Assembly (NCBI RefSeq): GCF_001612825.1
Contig: NZ_BDBE01000009.1
Span: 1-40,358 of the forward strand
Direction: 5' to 3'
Source: Nocardia caishijiensis NBRC 108228
Lineage (GTDB): Bacteria; Actinomycetota; Actinomycetes; Mycobacteriales; Mycobacteriaceae
DNA: 40,358 nucleotides
Shown: in pieces, positions 24,254 to 32,683 of the stretch
Position numbering within the stretch: the stretch's first letter is position 1
Layout: every line of letters begins with the position of its first letter
The notes under the pieces: generated by a model
Database searches by the model: none
What the model saw: only the letters and a program-made list of their open reading frames with translations
What the model was told of the DNA's origin: nothing
Made by a program: the position numbers and the translations under genes

Positions 24254-25516
24254 CTAGTGCTCGGCGCGGGCGCGGCGAACGGTGCCCTGGGCGATGGCCG
24301 CGAGCTTGGCCAGCCGCGCGTCCCCGAGCGCGGTCACCGCATTGCCGAGCCGGTTGGTGACGAACGCGATCGACATGCCCAGATCGGGATCGGCGTAGGC
24401 GCCGGAGCCACCGACTCCGTAGTGGCCGAAGGCATGTCGCGGTTGCTGCTTGGTCATCAACACGGGCCGGTGGTAGCCGAGGGTGAACCGCAACGGCAAT
24501 CCGAGTACATAGTCACGGCTCTCGGTCTGCTGCGTGCGGTTGATCTGCTCGATCGTCTCCGGCCGCAGGAACTGCACCGGTGAATCACCTTCGCCCGTAC
24601 CGCTTTCCGCGTCACCCGTATGGACGACGCCCCCGTTGGCCAGCGCGCCGTACATCCGCGCCAGTGCCCGCGCCGAGAACACCCCGTTCCAGCCGGGCAT
24701 CACCGCGTCGTGCACGCGCGGATCGCGGACCAGTTCGTCGAAACTCTCCGGCATCCCGGCCTCGGCGAGGCCGCGCACGGGCCGCACCCACGACAGCACC
24801 GACGACGCGGTGTTCCAGCGAATACCCGGCGGCGCGAGATGCGGGAAGATCTTCGCGATCCGGCGCCGCTGTGCGACGGGCACCTGGAACCAGAATTCGT
24901 CGGTTCCCAAGGGCCGCGCCACTTCCCGATGCAACAGGTCGGTGAACGATTCGCCGGTGGCGCGCTGCAGGATCTCGGCGACCAACCAGCCGAAGGTGAT
25001 CGCGTGGTACCCGGAGGTGCGGATGCGGCGCGGGTCGGCCGGGCTCTCGGCCAGCGCGGTCACCACCGCGCCGTAGTCGAGGATGCCCTCGCGCCCAGGA
25101 ACCAGCCCGCGCACCCGATGCAACCCGGCCCGGTGCGACAGCACGTCGCGCACGGTGATGTCGTGCTTGCCGTGCGCGGCGAACTCGGGCCAGTACTCGG
25201 CGACCGGCGCCTCGTAGTCGATCAGTCCGCGCTCGGCCACCCGGTGCAGCACGGTGGCGGCCACGCCCTTGCCGGTGGAGAAGGTGAGCGCCACGTGCCC
25301 GCCGTTCCACCGCTGATCCTTGGCCGCCCAGCCCGCCCAGATATCGACCACCGGACGCCCGTCCAGGTAGATGGCCAGCGCCCCACCGCCGCGACTCGGC
25401 TGCTGGAACATGCCGAAGAAGTGGTCGGCGAGCCGGATGAACCGGGGATCTATCCGCATCTGCCGTGGCGCGGTCGGCGCACCCGCGCCCGGCTCGCCCG
25501 CCGTTGCTGACACCAT
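24254..25516 (-). CDS. Serine hydrolase of the beta-lactamase/esterase family
   Basis: Class C beta-lactamase-like hydrolase of 420 residues. The active serine is in FSTGKGVAA (SxxK, S80 and K83) and the YxN-like tyrosine is Y170 in TSGYHAITFGWLVAEIL. GHYGVGGSGAYADPDLG near the C-terminus occupies the KTG position of the family (HxG type, as in EstB-like esterases). No signal peptide, so a cytoplasmic esterase or lactonase role is more likely than penicillin hydrolysis. The ATG at 25516 follows AGGAGG with 8-base spacing. It is upstream of the P450 gene in the same direction, with 93 bases between. Confidence 0.92.
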   Translation of the reverse strand: MVSATAGEPGAGAPTAPRQMRIDPRFIRLADHFFGMFQQPSRGGGALAIYLDGRPVVDIWAGWAAKDQRWNGGHVALTFSTGKGVAATVLHRVAERGLIDYEAPVAEYWPEFAAHGKHDITVRDVLSHRAGLHRVRGLVPGREGILDYGAVVTALAESPADPRRIRTSGYHAITFGWLVAEILQRATGESFTDLLHREVARPLGTDEFWFQVPVAQRRRIAKIFPHLAPPGIRWNTASSVLSWVRPVRGLAEAGMPESFDELVRDPRVHDAVMPGWNGVFSARALARMYGALANGGVVHTGDAESGTGEGDSPVQFLRPETIEQINRTQQTESRDYVLGLPLRFTLGYHRPVLMTKQQPRHAFGHYGVGGSGAYADPDLGMSIAFVTNRLGNAVTALGDARLAKLAAIAQGTVRRARAEH

Positions 25517-25600
25517 CGGCCCAACCTCCTGATGCTGCGTAGCGATCCGCCGACCGGGATCGGGTCGACGCCGGTGGCTTCGGTGGTGTATTCACAGTAG

Positions 25601-26224
25601 GTGTTTGCAGATCTGTCCATCGGCCGGTTGGCCTGCGCGCTCGCCATCACGGCGTTCGCCCTCGGCGCGAGCGCGTGCGGTGGCACCATCGACGGCCACG
25701 CGCAGCCCGCCATCGACGTGGTCCCGGCCACCAGCAGCGCCGCACCGACCACCAAGCCGGGCAAGTCGACGACGAGCAAACCGGCACCGACCACCAAGAA
25801 GGGTGGAACCACCGACTTCCAGGCCAGCGTCGGCGACTGCGTGAACCTCGGCGGCACCGCCGAGGACGCCGTCATCGAAAAGGCCTCGTGCGGCAGCCGC
25901 TCGGCCAACTACAAGGTGATCGGCAAGGCGCCCAACCGCGACGGCTGTATCGCCGACAGCGACCAGAACTACTTCGAAACCCTCGACGGCGTCGAGACCG
26001 GCGCCCTGTGCCTCGACATCGACTGGGTGGTCGGCGGCTGCATGGACGTGGCCGCCGAGGAACTCGTCGCCCGGCGGATCGACTGCAGCGCCTCGGGCAA
26101 CGAGCCGGTTCGGGTCGTCAGCATCGAGAGCGACGCGACCAGCGCCAACGACTGCCCCGACGACGCCGACGTCGGCTATGTCTACGACACCCGTCGCTTC
26201 GTAGTCTGCGCGCAGACCCTCTGA
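25601..26224 (+). CDS. LppU-like lipoprotein
   Basis: Secreted, membrane-attached protein of 207 residues and unknown function. Signal peptide with Cys26 (LGASACGG), a near-consensus lipobox with A at -3. A Thr/Lys/Pro-rich linker follows (about 42-72), then a globular domain from SVGDCVNLGGTAEDA, with KASCGSRSANYKVIGKA, ALCLDIDWVVGGCMDV, IDCSASGN and VGYVYDTRRFVVC. The many conserved cysteines suggest disulfides. This pattern is that of mycobacterial LppU as I recall it. GTG start at 25601 with no clear ribosome-binding site, perhaps leaderless. It shares a terminator with the convergent protease gene. Confidence 0.88.
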   Translation: MFADLSIGRLACALAITAFALGASACGGTIDGHAQPAIDVVPATSSAAPTTKPGKSTTSKPAPTTKKGGTTDFQASVGDCVNLGGTAEDAVIEKASCGSRSANYKVIGKAPNRDGCIADSDQNYFETLDGVETGALCLDIDWVVGGCMDVAAEELVARRIDCSASGNEPVRVVSIESDATSANDCPDDADVGYVYDTRRFVVCAQTL

Positions 26225-26232
26225 ACAGCCAG

Positions 26233-26263
26233 ACGGGCCGCGCGGCGTGACCGCGCGGCCCGT
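26233..26263. terminator. Bidirectional terminator hairpin
   Basis: ACGGGCCGCGCGG (26233-26245) is followed after CGTGA by its exact complement (26251-26263), a 13-bp GC-rich stem. It lies between the stops of the LppU-like gene (plus) and the S1 protease gene (minus), 8 and 18 bases away. TTGTCTGT follows on the plus strand. Confidence 0.85.
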
Positions 26264-26281
26264 TGTCTGTGTCCGCGCCGA

Positions 26282-26956
26282 TCAGATCGGGTGGTACCCG
26301 GCTCCGTGACCGCCGCGCGCGTTCATGTCGTTCATGATCGCGGACATGTTGGTGCCGACCTCGGGGCCGAAGCAGGCCACCGCGAGATAGGCGTTGACCA
26401 TCCCGACCAGCGTCGACCCGACCACCACCGGTGCTCCGGAATCACCTTCGACGACGCACATCTGCGACCACGTCTCCACATTGGTCGCGAACACGTCGCC
26501 CCAGGTGATGCCACAGGTGTTGCCGGTGGTCCGGCCCTCCTTGCACACGATGGTCGGGAACTGGGCCGGTCCGCCGACACCGGTGATGGTGACATTGCCG
26601 ATCCGGTTCACCGGGACGATCCGGCCGGGGGTGAACTCGATGACGGCGTAGTCGAGTTCGGTGTTGCTGTAGACGAACCTGCCGATCTCGCCGTATCCGC
26701 GATCGACCTCGGCGGCAACGGGTGCGCCCGCGTCACCGCAGTGGCCCGCGGTCAGGCCGACGAGCCTGCCCGCGCCGTCGTGGCCGACCGTGGTCAGGGT
26801 GCATTCGAAGGTGTTGTCGATGACGATTCCGGAGCCGCCGCCGATCACCGGCGCGCCGGGTTGAGCCTGCGTGGTGCCCGCGCCGGTGCCGAGTAGAGCC
26901 GCACCGAGGGTGAGCGCGAAGGCGGCGGTGGCCACCCTGGCGAGTTTGCTGAACAT
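26282..26956 (-). CDS. Secreted S1-family (chymotrypsin-fold) serine protease
   Basis: Exported protease of 224 residues. A signal peptide ends near TTQAQ (about residue 31). The catalytic triad is visible: H72 in LTAGHC, D102 in ELDYAVIEF and S173 in GDSGAPVVVG. Six cysteines fit three disulfides (C52-C73, C138-C148, C167-C195). There is no long pro-region, unlike streptogrisin-type proteases. The ATG at 26956 has GGAGGGAC just upstream; a start at 26983 would add nine polar residues in front of the signal. The length and spacing suit actinobacterial S1A proteases of unknown target. Confidence 0.93.
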   Translation of the reverse strand: MFSKLARVATAAFALTLGAALLGTGAGTTQAQPGAPVIGGGSGIVIDNTFECTLTTVGHDGAGRLVGLTAGHCGDAGAPVAAEVDRGYGEIGRFVYSNTELDYAVIEFTPGRIVPVNRIGNVTITGVGGPAQFPTIVCKEGRTTGNTCGITWGDVFATNVETWSQMCVVEGDSGAPVVVGSTLVGMVNAYLAVACFGPEVGTNMSAIMNDMNARGGHGAGYHPI

Positions 26957-27446
26957 GTCCCTCCAGATGTCGGAAGTCCGCACGATAGCAATACCGTCTG
27001 TCTATAGCCGCAAGATTCGATCCCGGGCGCGCCAGAGCGAAGCCCTCGAACTGGTGCTTACCAGGCGCCGCGACACCTCGCGTGGTGATAGCGATTCTCT
27101 ATCGAAATCGTGATGAAGACGGCCCTGGCGAGTTATACCCGTGATCTGAGCAAGAAATCAGTCGTGTCATTCGTTATGAATGACAGTTCTCCGCAATATT
27201 CTTTCGGGCAGGCGCAGACGCTGGGAGTCCGGGTCGACAAACGACATCCGACGCAAAGTCCGAAGTCGGACAATTCATGGCGGTATGGTCCCCCGTGGCA
27301 GTGGTCATAAGGGCCACCGGCAGTGATATCCATCTATGACAGCGCTCACATGTCGGTGGTGTGTTCTGCACTACTCCGTAGTAAGGTGCGTCAAGCAAAC
27401 AAGTCGTCGGGGTGTTGATGGCCTGGCGTCGAGAGGGGTAATAGCA
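26957..27446. other. 490-base intergenic region between protease and mce operon
   Basis: No convincing gene. Lower GC than its surroundings, so it probably carries promoters for the minus-strand protease and the plus-strand mce operon. Besides the dyad at 27165-27185, it holds an inverted pair TCCGAC/GTCGGA (27247-27252 and 27265-27270) and ACTAC-TCC-GTAGT (27370-27382). A 66-codon frame at 27110-27310 has no coding character and is not called. Confidence 0.6.
27165..27185. promoter_or_regulatory. Candidate operator upstream of the mce operon
   Basis: TGTCATTC (27165-27172) and GAATGACA (27178-27185) form a perfect 8-bp dyad around GTTAT. The 21-bp size suits TetR- or GntR-type repressors, the families that control mycobacterial mce operons (Mce3R, KstR, Mce1R). 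It lies 261 bases before the first yrbE start. The sequence differs from the KstR consensus I remember, so the regulator is unknown. Confidence 0.4.
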
Positions 27447-28301
27447 GTGCAGTCGACCAAGAGTCCGCCCGAACGTTCACGGGTCAGTGAAGCTGTGGAC
27501 TGGACCAAGGGCCTTTGGGAAGACCATCCGAAGAAGTCCCTCGAAACCTTCGGTCGACAGATCACGATGGGTATCGAAGCCATCACGGAGCTGGTCGTCG
27601 CGATCTTCCGGAAACGCTTCCCCTTCGACGAGTTCGTCCGCCAATGCGCGTTCATGGCGGGCGTCGCCGCCGCCCCGACGCTGCTGGTCGCCATCCCGAT
27701 CGCGGTCATCGTGTCCATCCAGGTCGGCGCGGTCGCCGGTCAGGTCGGCGCGACCTCGTTCATCGGCGCGGCCAACGGTCTCGGCATCATCCAGCAGGGC
27801 GCGCCGCTGGTCACCTCGATCATGATCGCCGGTGCCGTCGGCTCCGCGGTGTGCGCCGACCTCGGCTCACGAACCATCCGCGAAGAGATCGACGCCATGA
27901 AGGTGATGGGCGTCGATCCGCTGCGCAGACTGGTCGCGCCCCGGCTCGGCGCCGCCATGCTCGTGAGCTTCCTGCTCTGCGGCTTCGTCGTGTTCGTCGG
28001 CTTCATCACCGGCTACATGTTCAACATCTTCGCCCAGGCGGGCACGCCCGGTTCCTACATGAGCACCTTCGCCTCGTTCGCGGTCACCCGTGACCTCGCG
28101 GTGGCGCTGCTCAAGTCGGTGATCTTCGGCATCATCGCCGCGATCATCGCCTGCGACTCGGGCCTCAACGCCCGAGGCGGCCCCGGCGGTGTCGCCAACG
28201 CGGTGAACTCGGCGGTCGTGAGCTCCATGGTCATGCTGCTCGGCGTGAACGTGGCGATCACCCAGATCTACGCCGCTGTCTTCCCCCCACAGGTGGTCTG
28301 A
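27447..28301 (+). CDS. yrbEA: MlaE/YrbE-family permease, first of the mce operon
   Basis: Inner-membrane permease subunit of the Mce lipid importer, 284 residues with about five or six helices. Family marks: GAVAGQVGATSFIGAANG, the EEIDAMKVMGVDPLRRLVAPR loop that contacts the MceG ATPase, and CDSGLNARGGPGGVANAVNSAVV. The GTG at 27447 has GAGAGGGG eight bases upstream; the frame is open further upstream but the extra 37 codons are cysteine- and arginine-rich and unlike the family. Two bases separate it from yrbEB. I give generic letters because the mce operon number cannot be assigned from sequence alone. Confidence 0.94.
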   Translation: MQSTKSPPERSRVSEAVDWTKGLWEDHPKKSLETFGRQITMGIEAITELVVAIFRKRFPFDEFVRQCAFMAGVAAAPTLLVAIPIAVIVSIQVGAVAGQVGATSFIGAANGLGIIQQGAPLVTSIMIAGAVGSAVCADLGSRTIREEIDAMKVMGVDPLRRLVAPRLGAAMLVSFLLCGFVVFVGFITGYMFNIFAQAGTPGSYMSTFASFAVTRDLAVALLKSVIFGIIAAIIACDSGLNARGGPGGVANAVNSAVVSSMVMLLGVNVAITQIYAAVFPPQVV

Positions 28302-28303
28302 CC

Positions 28304-29167
28304 ATGTCCTCAACCTATGTACCTCCGCTGCTGCGGCCGATCCGCCAGCTCAAGGCGGCGGGCAAAGCGCCCATCGACATGCTCGCCCGCCTGGGTCACC
28401 AGGTGTTCTTCTTCCTGCGGTCCGTCGGCTCGATCCCGCTGGCGTTCAAGCAGTACCCGAAGGAGATCTGGCGGCTGCTCTCCGACGTCACGTGGGGTAA
28501 CGGCAATATCGTCGTCGGTGGTGGAACCATCGGCGTCATCCTCATCATCAGCGCCTTCGGCGGCATGACCGTCGCCATCCAGGGCCACACCTCGCTCGAC
28601 CTGCTCGGGTTGAGCCCGATCACCGGTGCCATCTCGGCCTTCGCCACCACCCGCGAACTCGGCCCGCTGCTCGCGGCACTGGCATTCGCGGCCCAGGCGG
28701 GTTGTCGATTCACCGCGCAGCTGGGCGCCATGCGCATCTCCGAGGAGATCGACGCGCTCGACTCCATCGCCATCCGCCCGCTGCCCTACCTGGTCAGCAC
28801 CCGGATGATGGCCGCGGTCATCGCGATCGTGCCGCTGTACTGCATCGGCCTGGTGATGGCCTACCTGTCCTGCTCGGTCACGGTCCAGCTCATCGGCGGC
28901 ACCGCGGCGGGCACGTACTCGCACTACTTCTACCAGTTCCTGGTACCGACGGACGTGCTGTACTCGCTGCTCAAGGCGATCATCTTCGTCATGATCACCA
29001 CGTTCATCCAGTGCTACTACGGCTTCTTCGCCTCGGGCGGTCCCGAGGGCGTCGGCGTGGCCGCGGGCCGGGCGATCAAGATGTGCATCATCCTGGTCGT
29101 GTTCGCCGACCTGTTCATGACATTGGCGATCTGGGGCGTCGACCCCGGCATCAGGATCTCGGGGTAG
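28304..29167 (+). CDS. yrbEB: MlaE/YrbE-family permease, second of the mce operon
   Basis: Partner permease, 287 residues, likely forming a heterodimer with the preceding product. Sequence shows ATTRELGPLLAALAFAAQAG, the EEIDALDSIAIRPLPYLVSTR coupling loop, and CYYGFFASGGPEGVGVAAGRAI near the end, all YrbE marks. An N-terminal cytoplasmic amphipathic stretch precedes the first helix (residues 65-90, VVGGGTIGVILIISAFGGM). Its stop TAG is five bases before the mceA start. Confidence 0.94.
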   Translation: MSSTYVPPLLRPIRQLKAAGKAPIDMLARLGHQVFFFLRSVGSIPLAFKQYPKEIWRLLSDVTWGNGNIVVGGGTIGVILIISAFGGMTVAIQGHTSLDLLGLSPITGAISAFATTRELGPLLAALAFAAQAGCRFTAQLGAMRISEEIDALDSIAIRPLPYLVSTRMMAAVIAIVPLYCIGLVMAYLSCSVTVQLIGGTAAGTYSHYFYQFLVPTDVLYSLLKAIIFVMITTFIQCYYGFFASGGPEGVGVAAGRAIKMCIILVVFADLFMTLAIWGVDPGIRISG

Positions 29168-29172
29168 GCCAG

Positions 29173-30666
29173 ATGATCATCGATCCCAGTGGGCGCGGAC
29201 CCACTATGAAGCAGCTCTACGTCGCGGGCCTGTGCGGCCTCGTCGTCTTCGCTGTGATTCTCGCCTTCCTCATGGCCAGGTACCAGGGCTACTTCGTGCC
29301 AAAGGTGAACGTGGCCGCGAACCTGTCGACCACCGGCGACGGTCTGCCCGCCAACGCGGACGTGAAGTTCCGCGGCGTGCTCGTCGGCACCGTGAAGGAC
29401 GTCGACATCGTCGACGAGGGCGCGGTGCAGAAGGTGAACATCGAGCTCAAGCCCGAGTTCGCCAAGGGTGTACCGAGCAATGTCACGGCTCGCATCGTGC
29501 CGAGCAACCTGTTCGCCGTCACCTCGGTGGAACTGGTCTTCAACGGCGCCTCCAACGACTACCTCGAAGAGGGTTCGGTCATCCAGGAGGACCGCAGCGA
29601 GGGCACCATCGCGCTGCAGGACACCCTCACCACCGTGCGCGACATCCTCAACGAGGTGGACCCGGTGCAGCTGGGTCGCGTGCTCGGCACCCTCACCCAG
29701 GCACTCGACGGCAGCGGGCGCGTGCCCGGTTCGACCATCCAGCGCCTGGACGAGTGGATCACCACCGTCTCCGACGCGGGCCCGAACCTGGCCGGGATGC
29801 TCGACGACTTCTCGGCCTCGGCCAACGCGCTGAACCAGTCGGCGCCGGAACTGCTCGACGTGCTCGGCAGCTCGGTGCAGACCGCCAACACCATCGCCAG
29901 CAAGCGCGACCAGCTCGTCGCGCTGCTGATGGGTTCGAGCGCGACCACCGACCGGGTCAACGACCTGTTCGCCGCCAACCCCGATGTGGGTAAGGAAGTC
30001 ACCGTCGGCATGAACGCCACCCTCGGTGCCGTCGCGCACGAGCCGAGCTCGATCACCAGGACTTTCCAGGTGTTCGGCCCCTCGCTCGCCGCGCTGAACA
30101 CCACCTTCCACGGTGGTCCCAGCGGTAAGCAGATGGTCTGGAACGCGGGCCTCACACTCACCCCGTACCAGCCCAACACCGTCGCGGACTGCCCGCGCTA
30201 CGGCGACCTGCTCGGCCCGAGCTGCTTCACCGCGCCCGCCGAGGTGAGCTTGCCGCCGATCCCGGAGAAGTTGCGTCCGAGGGCGCTCGACTCCGCGGCG
30301 GGGCTGCCGCCGCTGGTCAACATCCCCGGGCTGCCGCAGATTCCGGGCCTCACCATCCCGGCCGCACCGCTGCAGGCCGCGGCCGGTACCGAGATCACGC
30401 CGTTCGCCGGTACTCCGCTCGAGGGGCTCGTCCCGTCGTTCCAGATCCCGGGCCTGCCCGGTGTGGCGCCCGCCGCGGCACCCGCGCCTGCGCCCGCGCC
30501 CGAGCAGGCACCCGCGGTGCCGTCGGGTACGCCCATCTCCTACCAGGGCAACGACGCCATCGTCGAACTCCTCGGCCGCAAACCGACGGTCTCCGAGCTG
30601 CTGCTGCTCGGTCCGATCATGAAGGGCGGAACTCTGACCGTGTACGACAACGAGGGTGGCGCATGA
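29173..30666 (+). CDS. mceA: Mce family protein A
   Basis: First MCE-domain protein of the operon, 497 residues. Short cytoplasmic tail (MIIDPSGRGPTMKQL), membrane helix at about 16-36, MCE domain about 40-125 (KFRGVLVGTVKDVDIVDEG, NVTARIVPSNLFAVTSVEL), then the helical Cholesterol-uptake-porter-type region to about residue 300. A long proline/alanine-rich tail follows (about 370-455, with repeated PxIPGLP and APAPAPAP), and a conserved end, PTVSELLLLGPIMKGG. The product is predicted to stay membrane-anchored and reach into the periplasm as part of a hexameric tunnel. The ATG at 29206 is a possible shorter start. It overlaps mceB by 4 bp. Confidence 0.93.
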   Translation: MIIDPSGRGPTMKQLYVAGLCGLVVFAVILAFLMARYQGYFVPKVNVAANLSTTGDGLPANADVKFRGVLVGTVKDVDIVDEGAVQKVNIELKPEFAKGVPSNVTARIVPSNLFAVTSVELVFNGASNDYLEEGSVIQEDRSEGTIALQDTLTTVRDILNEVDPVQLGRVLGTLTQALDGSGRVPGSTIQRLDEWITTVSDAGPNLAGMLDDFSASANALNQSAPELLDVLGSSVQTANTIASKRDQLVALLMGSSATTDRVNDLFAANPDVGKEVTVGMNATLGAVAHEPSSITRTFQVFGPSLAALNTTFHGGPSGKQMVWNAGLTLTPYQPNTVADCPRYGDLLGPSCFTAPAEVSLPPIPEKLRPRALDSAAGLPPLVNIPGLPQIPGLTIPAAPLQAAAGTEITPFAGTPLEGLVPSFQIPGLPGVAPAAAPAPAPAPEQAPAVPSGTPISYQGNDAIVELLGRKPTVSELLLLGPIMKGGTLTVYDNEGGA

Positions 30667-31688
30667 GTATCCGCAAGCCACTGATCGGATTCAGCATCTT
30701 CGCGCTCGTCTCGATGCTCGTCATCGTGGTCGTGTGGAATACGCTCGCCCGTTCGGTAGACGGTGACACCCGCAAGTACACCGCCATCTTCACCGACGTC
30801 CTCGGGTTGCGCCCCGGCGACGACGTCCGGATGGCCGGTGTGCGCGTGGGCAAGGTCGAGAAGATCGAACTCGACGGCAAGAATGACGCCAAGGTGTCGT
30901 TCATCGTGCAGAGCGACCAGGACGTCTTCGACGACACCAAAGCCCTTGTCCGGTACCAGAACCTGATCGGCCAGCGCTATGTGGCGCTCACCCCCGGCAA
31001 GGCGGCCGCACCGCAGGTGCTGGCCAGCGGTTCGGTGATCCCGCTCGAGCGCACCGAGCCCTCGTTCGACATCTCCGCGCTGCTCAACGGTTTCCAGCCG
31101 CTGTTCCAGGCCCTGGAGCCAGCGCAGGTGAACGCGATGTCGGAAACGCTGATCCAGGCGTTGCAGGGCGACGGAGTCTCGTTGTCCTCCTTCATCATCC
31201 AGGCCGCGCAGCTGGCCACCGACTTCCAGCGGCGTGATGCCATCCTCAGCGATGTCATCACCAACCTGTCGGGCGTGATGGCCGGTCTGGCCAAGCGCGG
31301 TGACGAACTGGAAACCCTGGTGACCCAGACCCGCGCGCTGATCGGCGGGCTCTACGACCAGGGACAGTCGCTGCAGAACTCGACGGCGACCCTGGCCGAC
31401 GCCACCACCTCGCTCGTCTCCATGATGAGCCGGATCCAGCCCCAGCTGGCCGCCACCCAGAACTCCACCACGGCGGCCCTCAACCTGTTGCTCGCCAACG
31501 GCGCCAAGCTCGACCAGGTGGCCATCGACATGCCGTCGATGCTCGCCGACCTGGGCCGCATGACCTCCGAAGGCACGCACGCCAACGCCTACCTCTGTGG
31601 TCTCGATGTCTCGCTGTACGGGGTGCTCTTCCCGCGCGGCCTGTTCAGCCAGATCGGTGGCACGTCGCACTCGGAGGTGTGCCGATGA
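30663..31688 (+). CDS. mceB: Mce family protein B
   Basis: 341 residues. N-terminal helix about 8-28 (LIGFSIFALVSMLVIVVVW), MCE domain about 35-115 with FTDVLGLRPGDDVRMAGVRVGKV and VRYQNLIGQRYVAL, then a long helical region (about 130-290) typical of Mce tunnels. The end contains YLCGLDVSLYG and PRGLFSQIGG. ATG at 30663 overlaps mceA stop (ATGA) and its own stop overlaps mceC, so A, B and C are translationally coupled. Confidence 0.94.
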   Translation: MSIRKPLIGFSIFALVSMLVIVVVWNTLARSVDGDTRKYTAIFTDVLGLRPGDDVRMAGVRVGKVEKIELDGKNDAKVSFIVQSDQDVFDDTKALVRYQNLIGQRYVALTPGKAAAPQVLASGSVIPLERTEPSFDISALLNGFQPLFQALEPAQVNAMSETLIQALQGDGVSLSSFIIQAAQLATDFQRRDAILSDVITNLSGVMAGLAKRGDELETLVTQTRALIGGLYDQGQSLQNSTATLADATTSLVSMMSRIQPQLAATQNSTTAALNLLLANGAKLDQVAIDMPSMLADLGRMTSEGTHANAYLCGLDVSLYGVLFPRGLFSQIGGTSHSEVCR

Positions 31689-32683
31689 GCAAGCTCAAGA
31701 AAACCTTCCTCGGTAACCGCAACTTCTGGCTCGGTGTCATCGGTTCGCTGGTGGTCGTGCTCTTGCTGGTCGGCTCGAGCATCCTGCAGTTCATCGGGCT
31801 GGGCAAGCAGACCATCGAGGCCGAGTTCGTGCAGGCCGCGGGCATCAGCGCGGGCGACAAGGTCGCGGTGTCCGGTGTTCAGGTCGGCACGGTGTCGGGT
31901 GCCAAGATCGAGGGCGACCACGTGGTCATCACCCTCGACGTGGATTCCAGCCTGAAGTTCGGGCCCGACGCCCACGCCTCGATCAAGATGGCGACCCTGC
32001 TCGGTGCCCGCTACGTCGACCTGAAGCCGGGCGACGGATCGGGCCTGAAGGACGACACCATCCCGCGCTCCAACACCGATGTTCCCTACGACATCGCCGA
32101 TGTGGTGCAGGTCGGTACCCCGAAGTTCGAGGCGCTCGACACCCAGAAGCTGGCCGCCTCGCTCAACACCATCAACGGCGAGCTCGGTGATTCCCCCGCG
32201 CTGGTCGCCCAGGCGCTCGACAGCGTCGGCGCTCTGGCCAAGGTCATCGACAAGCGCAAGGGTGAGGTCGACAGCCTGCTCAAGGATCTGGACCGCGTCA
32301 CCCAGCTGCTTGCCGACAACCGCAACAGCGTGCTGCTGGTCATCACCCAGGGTGAGGCCATCGCCAGCCGGGTGATGGAACGGCAGAACCTGCTGCGTCA
32401 GCTGCTCGACAACATCGCCACCCTCACCCGTCAGCTCGAGGAGATCGGCGCGCAGAACGGCAACCAGTTCGCGGGCACCATCGACCAGCTCAACACCATG
32501 TCGCAGGGTCTGCAGAAGAACAAGGACAACCTCGACAAGCTGCTGCAGATCGGTCAGCCAACCGCGCGCTACTTCAACAACGCGCTCGGCAACGGCAACT
32601 ACGGGTCCGTGGCGCTGCCGTGGGGTCCGTTCCCCGACAACTGGCTGTGCTTCGCACAGGTGATCCAAGGGTGCGCAGGATGA
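31685..32683 (+). CDS. mceC: Mce family protein C
   Basis: 332 residues. Membrane helix about 16-37 (GVIGSLVVVLLLVGSSILQFIG), MCE domain about 40-120 with FVQAAGISAGDKVAVSGVQVGTV and IKMATLLGARYVDLKPG, then the helical segment with NTINGELGDSPALVAQALDSVG. The end, WGPFPDNWLCFAQVIQGCAG, holds two cysteines. The GTG at 31679 would add two residues; the ATG at 31685 shares ATGA with the mceB stop and is preferred. No proline-rich tail, unlike several mycobacterial MceC proteins. Confidence 0.93.
   Translation: MSKLKKTFLGNRNFWLGVIGSLVVVLLLVGSSILQFIGLGKQTIEAEFVQAAGISAGDKVAVSGVQVGTVSGAKIEGDHVVITLDVDSSLKFGPDAHASIKMATLLGARYVDLKPGDGSGLKDDTIPRSNTDVPYDIADVVQVGTPKFEALDTQKLAASLNTINGELGDSPALVAQALDSVGALAKVIDKRKGEVDSLLKDLDRVTQLLADNRNSVLLVITQGEAIASRVMERQNLLRQLLDNIATLTRQLEEIGAQNGNQFAGTIDQLNTMSQGLQKNKDNLDKLLQIGQPTARYFNNALGNGNYGSVALPWGPFPDNWLCFAQVIQGCAG

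Noticed and set aside
27110..27310. 66-codon frame upstream of the mce operon
   Set aside because: No ribosome-binding site and no codon bias of the genome; it crosses the dyad that looks like an operator.
29017..30681. 554-codon minus-strand frame opposite mceA
   Set aside because: Arg/Gly/Val/His-rich shadow of an unmistakable Mce gene.
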